DNA from: Marchantia polymorpha subsp. ruderalis
Lineage: Eukaryota > Streptophyta > Marchantiopsida > Marchantiales > Marchantiaceae
DNA length: 64,000 nucleotides
NCBI GenBank assembly: GCA_037833965.1
Contig: AP031357.1
Coordinates: forward strand, 578,001-642,000
Direction: 5' to 3'
The notes under the pieces were generated by a model. The model made no database searches, was not told the DNA's origin, and was given only the letters and a program-made list of their open reading frames with translations. How positions within the stretch are numbered: the stretch's first letter is position 1; the number at the start of each line of letters is the position of its first letter. Of this stretch, positions 36,660 to 50,280 are shown piece after piece. Position numbers and translations under genes: made by a program.

Positions 36660-39300
36660 TATGTCGCCATTGACTTCTTCGGTTCAAACTTGCCAACGAC
36701 CTCTCCAGATCCTGCGTGCGTGGGGATGGGTGTGTGCAGTACAGTGGTAGCGTGTAGATTTGGATTCGACTGCCCGAGGGGCTGTCGATTTCTGGATACA
36801 TGCCTTCACTAAACAACAACAAAGTAAACTTTAACCTCCTGCCCACAAACCCGTGCCATTATCCCTCAGACACCACATTTAAAGTCGAGATATTGATTAT
36901 AAGATAGATGTATCTCGGAAGGAATAGTTGTCAACCAGCTGATACTTCTTCGGCAGGATGATCATTTGAACTGTGTAATTTGATCGTAAATTCATTGTGT
37001 GTAAATCCGCTCAATAGTCAGGAGACGGCTTTCAAGGAGACATTTAATATTCTGGGAAGGCCAACAAACGCACGGGTACTTGACAGTACCTTACAGATAC
37101 GATAGGGAGCGAAATCAGGTTGCTAGTCACTGTTAGCATTTGAGATCTGTTCAGGCAATACAATCAAAGAGTCTCTTCATCTATCCTGCTACAGAAATGA
37201 TTTCCATACGGAAAAACAAAGTGGTCTCAGTTTCTGAAATCAGGAACTTCGTTCAACAAGAATTATGGAGAAGAAGAGAGAAGAGCTGGGATAAAATAAA
37301 GAGTAACCCATGGTTTTTTTGTCAAAAGGTAGAATATTTTAGTTAATAGATAGAGGCTTCACCTGTTTCACCCTGCAGACCAACTGTAGTAGCCCAAATA
37401 TAGGATCTATTGTTACTATCAAGCCCGTCACTATATTAAATTTGACTCGTTGCTGGCCATTGACCTACACTATGAATAATCACTCACTCACAGGTAAGAG
37501 ACTCAGGGTTACTCGATAGTAAAAGTTAGGATATCTTAGGACACATTTGCCATGATGATGCTATTGGTACCTATTATCATTTGGTTTCATATCTGTACGA
37601 GTAGATGGAGTCTTCCCATACTATTTTACAGTGTGCTATCTACGCGGAGCTTGACAGGGTCTTCCCATCCATTTTGCTAGTCTACTGTGTATGACAAGTT
37701 TGAGGAGCACGAAGAGGTAAAAGGCTCGTGAAGAATGTCAAGCCGACTATTGTTGAATAGGGGCTCAATCAATGTCAAGGTCTACATCCCCACGTTCTTC
37801 AGACCACATGGAGTGCAGTGTGCAAGTCATAATCTTGCTATTTACACTTGTTGAGCACTCACAAACCTGCCATCATGCATGTCTTCATTGAAGAAGCGCA
37901 TTGGTATTTATGATCAGTAGACTTCAGCAAGATGAGAATTAGACAAGATTAGGTTCTTTGCAAGGGGAGTAACTTAACCAAAAGGACTAGGTTCTTTGCA
38001 GTTGATAAAGCAGTTCTGAAGATGATCCGCTTGATGTCAGACATGTAAATCAATTTTCCAGCTTAACAGGTGTAGACTGAAGTGACTCACTGTTGGTCAC
38101 CATCAGTGCTCCCCTGTGCAGATGGAGGCTAGTGCTCCTCTGGATAACATTATGGCTGTTTTTCATTTATGCTGTATTGCCATTAACACCAAGTTTGATC
38201 GAAATGTCTGGTGCACATGATGTATGACACAAAAATTTGGAAACTTGTAAAATTGTATTTATCCGCTTCCTTGATAAGCGCAACATTTTCGTCCACCCAG
38301 AATGTTTGCTTGAGTGGCTTCGGCTCATGGAATTGTCTTTTCACAAGACAAGCATAATTTTTTGAACAGTGGATAATAATTGGATACATTCGATAGTTTT
38401 AATTTTTCTTTTGAGAAGCCAAGGTTTTGATATACGCCTTTGCAAATATCTAGGTTCGTAATTATTGATATGAACGAATGCCTTGGCGAAAAAGAGAGTT
38501 TTAGAAATAAAAGTTTCTAATTTTGCCAATGCTTCATACCAAGTGGAAGTGGTCCGATTTTAAGTAAGTCTAATTGTATGTAACGAACAAACCGGAAAAG
38601 GTTACAATTTTGTTCAGTAAAGGTAATTCTGAAAGAAATTCAAAATCATGTTTTTATATACAGTTTTACGTAGCGAAGGTATTATGTCAACAACCTGTTG
38701 GTGAGAAAAGATATAAGCAAACAAGCACTGAACACGACAGGACGCTTCAAGATTTGTATTGTATCATGGTACGTAAAATAGACCGCACGCACTGAAGGTT
38801 ACGCACTCCGATAGACATGCATCAAGGCAAAAGACACCCTGATGAAATGGTGAAAAGAGATAAAAGAAAATTCTATGTACCTTCCTGTGCAGCATCAGGG
38901 TCATTTAAGAAAAATATCAACATGAGGAAATTGGAGCAACTGAAAAGTGTACATACTTTCTCATCAGCCATTCTGAGGACACTAGATGATTCTTATGAAG
39001 TGAAATTCAGCCACAATTTACAGCAAAATTGTGGCTAGATTTCACCTCCTAAATAGCTTCCACGTAGTTAAGGTTTCAAATCAAGCAGAAGTGAAGAGCA
39101 CTTAAGAACATGCTATGAGAGAACTGTGTCCTTTGAGGCTACATGTACATTATGTGTGCGGAGGTGAAAATGCTCTGATGAGAAGTTCGAAGACAATCGG
39201 TCAAGGAGCTGTGTATCCCTATAATTCTTCCACTCCCGAAGGGTTCTGAAGAGCTCACGATAATCAAAACTAGTTAGTTAATAATTTTATACGATTTCTG
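36660..39300. other. Intergenic stretch left of the tRNA gene
   Basis: No recognisable gene. Short frames (37140-37346, 38574-38795, 38817-39038 plus) show no domain. Repetition is minor: a TTTTACAGTGTGC/CTGTGTATGAC-like text near 37620-37700 and short GGTTCTTTGCA copies near 37950 and 37990. Confidence 0.4.
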
Positions 39301-39311
39301 CAGAGCATCAA

Positions 39312-39384
39312 GCGCCTGTAGCTCAGTGGATAGAGCGTCTGTTTCCTAAGCAGAAAGTCATAGGTTCGACCCCTATCTGGCGCG
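39312..39384 (+). tRNA. trnR-CCU: tRNA-Arg (anticodon CCU)
   Basis: 73 bases that fold as a tRNA: acceptor arm GCGCCTG with CTGGCGC (one T-T mismatch in the sixth pair), D arm GCTC/GAGC, anticodon arm TCTGT-TTCCTAA-GCAGA with anticodon CCT, and T arm ATAGG-TTCGACC-CCTAT. The discriminator base is G and no CCA is encoded, as expected for a nuclear gene. No intron. A CAA triplet directly upstream (39309-39311) and an AT-rich TTTTATAC at about 39285-39292 resemble plant tRNA upstream signals. It reads AGG codons. Confidence 0.97.
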
Positions 39385-39395
39385 TTAATGCCCTC

Positions 39396-39399
39396 TTTT
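39396..39399 (+). terminator. RNA polymerase III terminator
   Basis: TTTT starting 12 bases after the tRNA end; the first T run of four downstream. Confidence 0.8.
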
Positions 39400-41470
39400 G
39401 CATCCACTGCGGTTGAGGACTCATCGTTTTGCATCTGTTGCTCGACCCGTCTACCTTCTGTGGCAGTTAATTGTATGTAACCTTGATCGGTCGTCGGCTA
39501 CGCTTCAATAGTGCGCGTTGCTTGAAAGCAATGCGTGTTGTGGTCGTCCAACTGTTAAGGCCACCTAAGTCCAATTACTTGTGTGTTCGCCTTCCGGAGG
39601 CAATGCAAGTTTGGTACCTGGACTGGGTTTCAAATCAATTATCCCGTGGTTGTTGAAAGTCACTACAAGTGAATCTGCTCTGGACTTTATGGTGGTGATT
39701 GCAAAAGAAAGGACAGAAGGTCGCTTTGATCAACGAATTACGAGAAATACTCTTTGCTGGAATATACTCTGCAGCAGACTGAAGCTTTCAGAATTTATTG
39801 CTCTGCATAGGGAAACACTGTGTGCTGAAGTCTTTCTGATAGGGGCCTGGAGTCTATCTAGGTCAAAGACTCAGATTCCTGGTATTATGTTGCAGGGTTC
39901 AGTTACATCTTAAATATTTCTAAATCACACCAGAGGATTTTTGCAGTTTTATTACATGATGTAGTGTTAAGTCATCTCATCTTGCAGTTTTTTTTGTCTC
40001 TCCTTCTCTCTAATTTGGTTTGTTGCGATACCAAGTGAATTTGGTGTATATTCAGTGCAATTTTTCACTACAAACTACAATTTTTCACTACAAACTATTC
40101 TACAAACTATGTTACCGAAACCATTCTATTTCACTCAGGGTACCACTAATTTATTCTACTAATCGCTCATGTGGTGACGGCTGCCCAGAAAATTCCTTTT
40201 CCCATTTTTCTCAATGTAAATCAAGAGGGTTTCCAAATTTATGTTTTGTGATCGGAACAATACCTACGCTCAATAAACGGTTCACTTATAATCGAATCGG
40301 TACTTAGATCACAAAGTGGTAGGAGTCTCTTTCTTCGTGAGATGAAAGATAATAATTGTTTGGCCGTTGCATCGATGAAGTGGGAAGGGCAAAGTATTTA
40401 AGCATTCGGCTCAGCGATGTTTCTGACAGCTAAGAAAATGTTAGTGTTCCGCTATCTGCGGAATGCAACGTAATTGTTTATATAGAAATACTGGATCATC
40501 CGTTTCCCAACGGAGAATCGAATGAAAAGATTCACAAAGGTATCTGAACTATGAAATCATCGAAATCATCACTCAGTGGAATAAGAAACTCACCTGTATA
40601 TATTCTGTCAACGATATGTTAATCCCTGACAGATGAAGTCAGAACGTATCTTCAAATACCCGGGAGGGCAATTATGACGACATCTGAGAGTTCCTTTCCA
40701 CAGGCATTTTCTGACGGTGGTGTAAGGCGTCGGGACCCACTAGTTTGATCATTCTGAATTTGCCGTAGATTATACTTCCTGCAACCATTCAATGCATATG
40801 ATAGGCTCTGAAATTGGTTTGCACGCCACAACTGTCGAATTTGAAAGCTACATGGCGTTGAAAGCTGGAAACATGAGTCAGCAATGACAAATTCTGTGAA
40901 TTTGCCAATTCGCTTTCGGCGATGACCAGTCGATATCTTGCTCCGCACCCTAGTGATTCGTTTCCTGGCGGCAGTTATTGATACACAATTTCTACTACCA
41001 GGATGCGTTGGTTTTTACAATTCCCGGAAACACGTGGATGATTTGTTCTTGAAAAGGTCGTTGCTCGTTTGTGTCATATCCGAAACAAATGAATTCGAAA
41101 TTGATCCAAAGAGGCAGGCAGACTGCATAAAGCACAGCTCGTACTCTTCCGATGTAAGATAATCTGGTCCGCTTCGGAGTGGATTCTCGAGGTTATTTCG
41201 TTAATCAGTTGTTAGCTGATTGACAATACTTATGCTACCACGTGACTACTAAAAAGCCATCGCTTCAAGATAACCAGCGCTGACTGACACAGCCAGAAAG
41301 AGGTTTCTTCAATTGTAACATTCGGGTGCCTTTTGCTCTACAGGTGAAAACGAGAATACATGGAGCTCAGATAATGAAAAGTACATGACACATGACTCCA
41401 CTGATGAATTGGTTTCAAAACTTACAAAAACTCTGCAGTTTTCAATTTGGTAATTCAACATTTGTCATTT
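39400..41470. other. Intergenic between tRNA-Arg and the PER1-like gene
   Basis: No gene recognised. Frames at 39581-39913, 40020-40307 and 40938-41162 (plus) and 40652-40948 (minus) show no domain. Holds an exact 20-bp tandem duplication at 40058-40097. The right part is presumably the 3' flank of the PER1-like gene. Confidence 0.4.
40058..40097. repeat. 20-bp exact tandem duplication
   Basis: Two identical adjacent copies of CAATTTTTCACTACAAACTA (40058-40077, 40078-40097), followed by a partial third (CTACAAACTA). Confidence 0.9.
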
Positions 41471-41476
41471 GTCCGC

Positions 41477-43975
41477 TCAAAGATCTTTTTTGGACTCCGA
41501 TTCAGTTGTAGCTTTCTTATCACTTCTTAAAGTAGTCAGGTAAGTTGCGTCCGTAATGGCAAAACTCCACCAGATAAATGTAAGAGGCAATGTAGAAGCT
41601 ATCCATAAGGCTTCAGTCTCACCGTTGAAAAATGGCCACTTGGCGTTCATAACACTCAATCTAAGGAATACCACGAGAGACGCAGTGATGGCACTCAGAC
41701 CCAACTGATATCTTCCCGGATGTTTTACGACGGAGACCCAACTGATCCAAATTTGATACTGAACCAAAGCCAGCCCCAGGCAAAGTTGCATATTCAGGCC
41801 TGCATCCACACAAAAATTTCAGGGACTATATTGGATAGCAATATAATAAACATAAAACATGAACTTCAGATAAATCTTCGACAATTATAGGAGGTAAAGC
41901 TCAGCAATGCCAACTTTCTGTTACGGAAAAATAATATACGACGTAGTTACTTACCATAGTCGTAAACGCAGTAGTTTATGTACATGAGATGAGTGTAAAG
42001 AAAAGCTAACGTTGGGGCAGCTACAATAACCCGTGAAGCTTCAGTTTTCATTTTGCCAACTCGCATGATTGCTAGGCAAAGTGCGTACATAGATAACAAG
42101 ATTTCAAAAGAAGACTCCAAATGTTTGTCCACGGCCATTTTCCTGAAAAAGCTTTTTTGTCAGCTTCTTATTCAAACTCGACTATCTCCACCGACTAAAA
42201 AATAAATCCTGTAAAATGGCGAAACTCTCGCATGACTGCCCTCTTAATTAAATATAAATAGAAGTCTTGCTAAAGGGATGAAAACATACTATAAACCACA
42301 CGAATATACAATACAACCGCTGATCAAAGTCAGATCATCATCAGCAAGCGAATTCTATCTGACTCGGCTTTAGGTGGGGAGCGCTAGAAAATACAGACAG
42401 TTGGTGAGCGTCGAAATTCATACCGCGAATGGAGCATGCATCTCGATATCCAGTACAAAATAGACAGAAGACCAAATCCTGTCCAGAGACTGCTGTACGG
42501 GTATGGAGCACAAGCACTTTGACGTTTTGGAAGACTGTACTGCCGAGACTGGAAAAACGCAAACAGCCCGATGATGTTTCCCAGAATATTCAACACGCAG
42601 AAAGCTGCAGACGCTGGTTCCTGAACCAAAAGAATTCCCAGAACAAGCTTTGATATTTGCTGAAATAAAGTCGGGAGAAATTAATTTGAAGACAAAACTC
42701 TCAAGATTTTTCTGAGAAGCAAGTTTCCCACGTTCTATTGGAGCAAAGGTAGCTACAAATTGCTATTCAAGTATGTTGGGTGAAGTCAGACCTCACATTA
42801 ACAGTTGCAAGGGTGAATCCACGGGTAAGTCCGGTTTTGAGCAGATGGGAGTACAATTTCTTGGACTCTTCCTGCACAGCACGACACAACACCCTTCAAT
42901 TTTGCTTAGCCTATCGTGTAAATAATGAGACTTCATATTCTTCAGGAGTAGAGTTCACATCCAGAACTCCACCCAGTACAGAAAGCACTGTAATCTAAGC
43001 AATATGACCGGGACAGTATCCTCACGTGATGGTCCACTGAACGGGCCAGACACCAGTCATCGCGATAACCAATGGCCTCCTGCGAGAACCCGGCTTCCTC
43101 CGTTTCCTTGCTTAGGGTGCAATGATAGTCACACTCAGTCTTACATATCCAAGTCTGCCACTTTCTTGATAGAGGGGGCGACGTAACGTCTTGCTGAGAA
43201 TCATCTCCCGCGGCAGTGGCGTTGAGATAAGTACAGCTGGGAAGACAACTCTTTCCAACGCAACCGATCGTCTCACATGTACTCAAACAAGACCTGCATG
43301 GCAACAAGGAACATCATCATCACCTGAGCGTAAATATTTGGAAGACAAACATACAAACTTATCAGAAGCTCAAATACTTTCTGTTGTGATAATCGTCTCA
43401 AAAGCGCGCAGGAAACGAATATACAGCAGAAGAATGGGAGAATTTTCGAGTCATAAACAAAAGACATTTCCGTTCTTATTGCGGATCTAATCTGCCAAGC
43501 TGTAAACAAAAATTAATTTGATGGTGTGCGAAACTTAGGCAGATACCAAATTCAGAAAACAAAGACTCATTCCAGGATTATAACTGCGCCGGAAAAAGAC
43601 CGCATGTCATTACAATCATAAACGGGACGCATCTTTGACCCTTCAAACTACTGATGTGCATCGGTTGAATTGACGCCGAACCAGAGTCAGCTCCAGAGAC
43701 AGTTCGCCCAGTGAACTGTAAACTTGTGAAAGGTCTTCACCTCAATACCTAGACCGAAAAGCTTTCCAGTCTCCCACGATCAAAATTCATGATCTCCAGG
43801 AAACTAATCCAGGGCTGTGCCACTTTCTCATCAAAATACATGTTACTCATACACAGCTGCATCATCCACAAAGAGCCACGAAAGTGCACCTGAAGCGAGA
43901 ATCATGCCAATTTGCACTAGCACCGGTTGCGAAAATCAGAAGCAGCAGCAAATGCCAAAGCCTTCCCGCATCCAT
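41477..43975 (-). CDS. PER1/PGAP3-like GPI-lipid remodelling protein, 5 exons
   Basis: PER1/PGAP3 proteins (CREST superfamily) remove an acyl chain from GPI anchors in the ER or Golgi. Minus-strand exons: 43890-43975, 43038-43293, 42424-42659, 41955-42142, 41477-41799. Phases join to 1089 nt (362 residues), near the family's length. Exon 1 encodes a signal peptide (WHLLLLLIFATGASA). Exon 2 has the Cys-rich luminal part (SCLSTCETIGC, KTECDYHC). Exon 3 has QEPASAAF and MLHSR. Exon 4 has a helix with ESSFEILL and THLMYINY followed by DYG. Exon 5 carries the last membrane helices. Odd point: where the family has a DAHALWH-type motif this protein reads ETEALWI, losing both His. The exon 3 start may instead be 42620, also in phase, dropping 13 residues, but then the conserved Gln before EPAS is lost. 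Confidence 0.9.
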
Positions 43976-44550
43976 TTTCCTTCCCGCTTCCGTCATCCTT
44001 CGACTGATCCACTAATTGATCGATTGGCTTGAAGGTAGCAAGTTTCCACTCGCGGATGACTCAATCGGGTCTACTGTAAAAGCATCACGCTAGTCTGTCC
44101 AGCGCTCCATATTCCACGAGCCGGCCCACCATCATGTCAGTCCAGGTGCAGAAATCTCAGGCGGACCGCGCTGGCGGCTCGGACACTGTCAGTCCAACGC
44201 TTGATCCGTCTCCATCGTCGAACAGTCCGGGCGCCTGCGCTCTTCGTCGGTCGCTCCAAATGTGGAAACAGCTTCGAGGGATTTGTCCAGCCTCCGGGCG
44301 ATGGAAGTGATCGTGTGCGCGTCCCGCGAGGATCTACGAGATTTTTGAATGCCCCTGGAAGCATAGAAGGCCACTGGCACCCCACCCGCAGCCGAGACTG
44401 AAGATTCGGAATCACAGACCGGGTAATAAACGCTTTCCCGTGGATCAGAATTGGGAGCCTTGGAGGAAGGCGTGACCGACCGACGGTATCGAAGGTGTGA
44501 GCCCTGCACAGTGAGCCACCTGTCATTGTACCATGATGTCATCTTCGATT

Positions 44551-44606
44551 CGCACGGGCCGTGCGCAGGCAAGTTGTTCTTGTCGAGGGCGTATCTCGAC
44601 AAGAAC
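44551..44606. repeat. Inverted repeats, 7-bp and 12-bp stems
   Basis: CGCACGG/CCGTGCG with a 1-base spacer (44551-44565), then a perfect 12-bp stem GTTCTTGTCGAG/CTCGACAAGAAC (44576-44587 with 44595-44606) around a 7-base loop. Confidence 0.9.
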
Positions 44607-44868
44607 ACTCCTCCGCTCGGCACAATCCTCTGCACCGGTATCTGATGGAACAATAATAATGGACGCGCGGGTCGTACATCGTGTACAGAAATCTACGCAG
44701 GTAATGGAGCTACGCAATATCCGACGGCTGGAGTTGGATCATCGCATCCCGGACAGCGAACCTCGCCCCCCACCCTTGTCCCCCGCCCTCGTCCATCCGT
44801 CAATGGTTCGTCGTCCGGCGACGACCCCCGAATCCGATCCAACAGCCACGCGCGCTTTTACTAAAGTG

Positions 44869-44901
44869 TATGATTGCACTTTCACTAGCAGTGCAATCAT
44901 A
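44869..44901. repeat. Perfect 12-bp inverted repeat
   Basis: TATGATTGCACT (44869-44880) pairs with AGTGCAATCATA (44890-44901) around a 9-base loop, at the border where GC-rich promoter sequence gives way to AT-rich DNA. Confidence 0.9.
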
Positions 44902-44999
44902 GGGTTTCTTCTCTCATCAAATTGGCCGGAGGAATGTTTTAAAAGTGAGGTGTACTGGTGGCGATGGAGAGCATCACTCCAAGAAGTAAAATAAAAAAA

Positions 45000-47900
45000 G
45001 TGGTAATCAAAATTTCACTCTCTCTTTCAAGAGTTCGTGAGTTACTCAATTTTCTTCAAGTTTGCCAAATCGGTGAATTCCTTTTTTTAGTTCTCTTGAA
45101 GCTTCTCGTCACTCCACAGCCTTTTACCGAAGCTCATAATTAGATGTCATTTTTACATCCTCGCTCTTGAAAGCAAGTCCATGGCAGTTCATCCAGGTCA
45201 TCGCTTACTATGTGACCTCCCTCTATCAATTCTCAGGGAGAATATGACTGCAGGTTACAGAAGTGTTCTGCACTTGTGAGACACATATCCAGATTCTGTG
45301 GAAGAATAAATGCGCAGGAGATTTAAGGAATTATGAACCATTTTTTTTCTGGAAAGAGTTATGTTTGACATGCTTTTTTTTTCGATAAACTTTTCATCGA
45401 CGTGATTATTTCTTCATCTACTCAGCTATGTGGGCTTCTATTCACTCGGTCTACTCAGGTCTTATAACCATGCTATGGTCGATAACGTGTATCAGATGCA
45501 CATCACTTTTGGTGTAGATTTTTTTTCTTTGATGTGATCCTCAAACGCAGGCTGTATCATGTATCTTGTTCTCGTATTTCGCTTTAAATAATGAATAATA
45601 CAATATGAGTAAAAAAAACGGTATCAACGAAGTTTTGTATTTGAGGACCGTATAAAGTGTTACTCCTTGCATACAAAACTTTTCGATGGTGAATTTCTGC
45701 AAAAATGTTCTCTTTCTAAGACACATATTAAAGTACACTACATACGCTGGCTAAATTTAGATGATTTTTTCCTTCTTTATTCTTTCGCTTCTTACGTTTT
45801 GGACTCTTTCTTTCTCAGCCGGCTTTTGATAGTATACCTTTTTCTTGCCTTCTCGGGCTTTAACGTACTATTCGAATTCGTTCATTTCGAAATCTTCTTT
45901 GTTAAAGAAAGTACGCTATGCCTGGTCAAGTTATTAAGCAATAATCCTGGACTCCCACCCCAACAAGTATTGAGGTTACACTAGATTGCACTAACATATG
46001 GTTTCTTGTATAACATATGTAATAACAGTAACATGTGAGTGTATGGTGGAGACCAAAGAATGTTTTGAGTTTAGGGTTCAGAATGTCAATTTCTAAATAT
46101 CTACATCAATGACTTGTAGATCTCAACGGTATGTGAGCGCCTAATACTGATAGTTTTCCATGATGAGCGACAAGAGTTTCTCTCTTATAACATACATAAA
46201 AAAACATATTACGACATCTTTTCTGGAAGAACGTCAACATCCGGTGATTTTCTTCTACATCAAGAAAGTTCAAAACTTCAATGCTTTGGATTGAATAAGA
46301 GACATACATAATATTTTCACTCGCTTGATTTCATCAAATTTCATCTCTGTGAAATTTGTGATAAAATCCATCAGAATTAGTTATGTTTGGCCCAATGATG
46401 ACTGACAGCAAATATCATCTGAAAATATCATATAAAAATCATCTGAAATTCATGATAATCCGTCCATCATGTAAACTAACAAGAAAAAGTCATAACAATC
46501 AGAGCCGTTTCCGGAATAACTTGAGAAAGGTGTCCTGTAAAAGAACATGTTTGTGAGAATGCATTAGTCGGTGCATTACTAAAACAATAATTCAGCCCTT
46601 GTTCGGTGTGGTGTGACTGGGTACATATATATATACCCACTCAATAATCTATTTATAATTGGGCTCGGGATTCCTCCACAAAAACGAACAGTCCAGAAAC
46701 TTGGAGCCCCTTCATCTTGTTGCATTAGTAGGGAACGCCAACACCCAAGTCAGCCATGTATAAAAATAGTTAAATTGGACCAGAATGCAATGATCTTAAT
46801 ACAAACGAATAAGGACTAATGGCGCTGGAAGAACAGAAGGAAGTCAGATAATAATATAATAATTTTCCTATAGTGAATAAACATTATAGCTTCACAGCAC
46901 ATTCGGGGCCACATCTATCATAAAGACGAAGACATAGAGATAAAAACTAGTCATATAGCGATTACACCCTTGATAGGTTTATATTTGAAAATGGCATAGG
47001 TTTTAAGGAAATATCGTTCCACCACTATATGAATCGAAGTTGGCATGGATTTATCTTTATTTTGGAGTAAGAATATTTCAATTTCTTTCAATTTTTTAAG
47101 CAACAAACCTCGAGAAAAGGGTTGGATTTTTTTAAAGAAATATTATAAGTTTGTTTTCTCTGAAGCGGATTTACTACTTAAGTTGTTATGTCGCATTATT
47201 TCGCATGCATTGTAGAATACTCACACATGTTATAACAAATTGGCTGTCAGATTACAGTACTCTAATATAAATCAAAGTCAATTACATTATTGTAGTCTAA
47301 CTTGGAGAGACAAAACAAGGATGAGTTACATTCCACTAGAGATTCGGCGCTTCTTTCGTAAAGGCAAAGAAGTCTCCGTCGGGCCAAGGAGGACTCGACC
47401 AGCGGGTGAAAAAAATTAAAATTTAGGAAATTACATGTTGATTCAGTCTTTCAATTTTGAGTAGCGAAAGTCGTTTTCAAACCAGAGGTTCTTCGACTTG
47501 CATTGTGGTGGTTTCTGTTTACGCTATATTTATTTAACTTCGCTCTTTTTTCAAGTTTTTTGCAACGAAAATGACAAACAAAAATGGTCATTAAGGTTAT
47601 TTTTAATCACGGCTGATTGACGTTCTTCAGATGTGCCAAACTTCCTAATCTGTACATGTCACATGTTCCACATTTTTGCGCACAATATGCGCTCCAAATG
47701 TTGGGGAAAATGCTCTGCGGGGTGAAAGTCATAGAACGATGTGAACAGTGCTGTTTCAAGCCTTCTCTCTTTACTGTTGGTTATTTGCTTGGACTGCCGG
47801 TCGGATTGCCCTCCAACGTTCGAGGCGGAGAGTGTGCTAGGTCGCCAGATGTGAGTCACGTACTGGACCTCGTTAACAGCTATCTGTGTATTGACACGTG

Positions 47901-50280
47901 TGAAGAGACCACACAACGTCTGTATTTCTATATCGAAACTCTACTATATACGGAAGACTGCCTCAGATCCCCCTGCACAATGCGGCGACTTCCAACGGCC
48001 ACTAACTGAATCAAACTATTTTTGTAATTTCTGTAATTTGACATTATTTATGAGCTTATTTCATGTATCATCCATACTTTGCAGATCGAAATGCTGCCTA
48101 AAGGACAGTTTTATAATAATTTAGGATTATATTTTTAGTATGAAATAAATTAACATGCTTTCCTCTTGAAAACTGAGTAAAACATCATACATGCGTTCAC
48201 ATTATAAAATATACATGAATATACTAATACATATTAGTGCGAATACTACAGCAGCGACTGATCATCTTAAAATGCATTAGCTTGAAAATCATGCACTTTC
48301 ATAGAAAATTTTATAATATTGATCACACCTAATTTCACACATATTTATTTCCAAATAAGGAATAATGAGATAGATATCTTTTGAAAAACAACCTGTATCT
48401 GGTGAAATATGTGGTAGACATTTGCATCTGAAAATATGTATTGTTTTGATTTCTTGCCATGATTCACTCAAACTCGTGAAGTCCAATGCAGCAAATCAAA
48501 GCTGCTGAACATTCTATCTGTCAAATTTTATACACATTTGAAATTAAAAGAAAAAATTTAAAAGATTAGTTTCTGAAAACGTTAATAGATTTGGAATCCA
48601 GATCAATAGAATATAACAATAGAATAATATTTGATTGTTCCACCTAGTTATCATGATTATGTAAAGGTTATCAAAAATTCAATATTTTATCATGCATTTG
48701 TATTTTTCTTCATTGCGCTCAATAAGAATTTAAGCAAAATAAGAATAATAAAACTATGATTAAAAAAGTAACAAATTTTGAATTATGTTTTCAATAAATG
48801 AAATAAATTTAAAATTATGAATAATTTCATGCAAAAAATATCTCAACATAACATAAATCAAACATCACAAATACTTAATCCTAGATGCTAATATTTATAC
48901 ACCAATGATGTAAAAAATATACGTATAAATATTTTTCTTTCAAAACATTCACTAAAACAATTGCTTTAAAGTTGACTTCATATAAACCAATCTATTTTAT
49001 ATTTCAAAAATCTGTTGGTTTTTCATTGATTATCTTTCATTGTAATCACACTTTAAAAGACATTATTTTTCAAAATAATTTTTGAATTTAAGTTAAATTT
49101 TTGAATTTTTTGAATTTAAGTTAAATTTTTTTTGACAAAAATGACTATGATATTTATTAATTTAAAATATGTAATGAATTTTTCTATAAATTCTTAAACT
49201 ATTATTTTATCATATACCAAATGATAGAATTACATATTATACTCAATATAATACTTTTGACATAATGATGATATGTATTTAGTTTTTATTCATGATGGAT
49301 TTATCACTCTGGAGATAAAGTTATGCAATAAGTGATAAAATTGATTATAATTCCAATTTTGTAAGTAATAATATTTGATATGAGTATAAAAAAACTTATT
49401 GATTAACTTATTTTTAGCATTTAAATTTGAATGTGTCACCACTAACTAGATTTTGATTGACTGATTTGGTATAACATACAATTTTGATTGTTGAAGTATT
49501 TTAAAATATAAAGTGAAAAATTTGATAGGATTATATATAGAAAAAACATAAAAAAACACCCAAATTGCTATTTGATGTGTTCATGATACTTGTGTATGAA
49601 ACGCTCAAGCTCGTGCAAAGGCAAAGCTAATCTCAGTGACCTCTTTGTGGCTTGTTTATTGGTATTAAGCCTCAATTTGACTCTCATCGCACAACATACA
49701 TTGTTCTAGCTTTCTAAAGACTCATTTTTTTTAAACTTGAATTGTGTAATACTTGCTTGTTGTGGTGACTCTTCAATATTTTTGCTGACTTATCTATTCC
49801 AACTAACACACCAACTAGCACATTTAATCCTTATCTAACAAACACATGTATTGATGAAGTGTTGTTTCCAACTAACACACTAATTTGCACACAGATTAAT
49901 GAGGTGACATTGAAGATATTTCATTATCTTTTTTACTAAATCTTGAATAACCTTAGTTAGTTAGAACTAATAATGATTACATTTTGTCAAAAGTCCAATC
50001 AACCCCAACAATGCATGGAACACCAACTATATAATGACGTTTCATGTGCATTATGACATTGCGCAATCCTTTGTGTTTGTCGTACTTAACGATTATATTA
50101 TATAGTAGATCATTGCAATTCCATCAATCAAGTGTTGATCAAGTGCATAAATCTTATGTGATCAAAATTATGTGGATGCGTAGTTTGTTGGCCGTCATGG
50201 CTTCAATCTTGGCACGCTCAAAAGTTGCACCCCAACTAAAATCAAAGGGGATTCCAATCTCACTCAAATAAGATACTCTT
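45000..50280. other. AT-rich block between the PER1 flank and the MULE
   Basis: No gene recognised. The largest frame (47617-48009 plus, 130 codons) is Cys-rich in places but matches nothing I know. From about 48000 the sequence is very AT-rich and featureless. The left end of the MULE transposon probably lies in the last part (49550-50280), but I could not find a terminal inverted repeat. Confidence 0.4.

Larger units (their letters stand above)
43976..45000. other. GC-rich 5' flank of the PER1-like gene
   Basis: GC-rich sequence upstream of the PER1-like start, with frames open on both strands (44189-44653 minus, 44533-44994 plus) and no recognisable protein. Probably promoter, possibly with the start of a divergent transcript. 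Holds three perfect short inverted repeats, listed separately. Confidence 0.45.

Noticed and set aside
44189-44994. Long ORFs on both strands upstream of the PER1-like gene
   Set aside because: Overlapping, no domain, GC-rich composition; more likely promoter sequence.
47617-48009. 130-codon plus-strand ORF
   Set aside because: No family resemblance and no supporting exon structure or neighbour.
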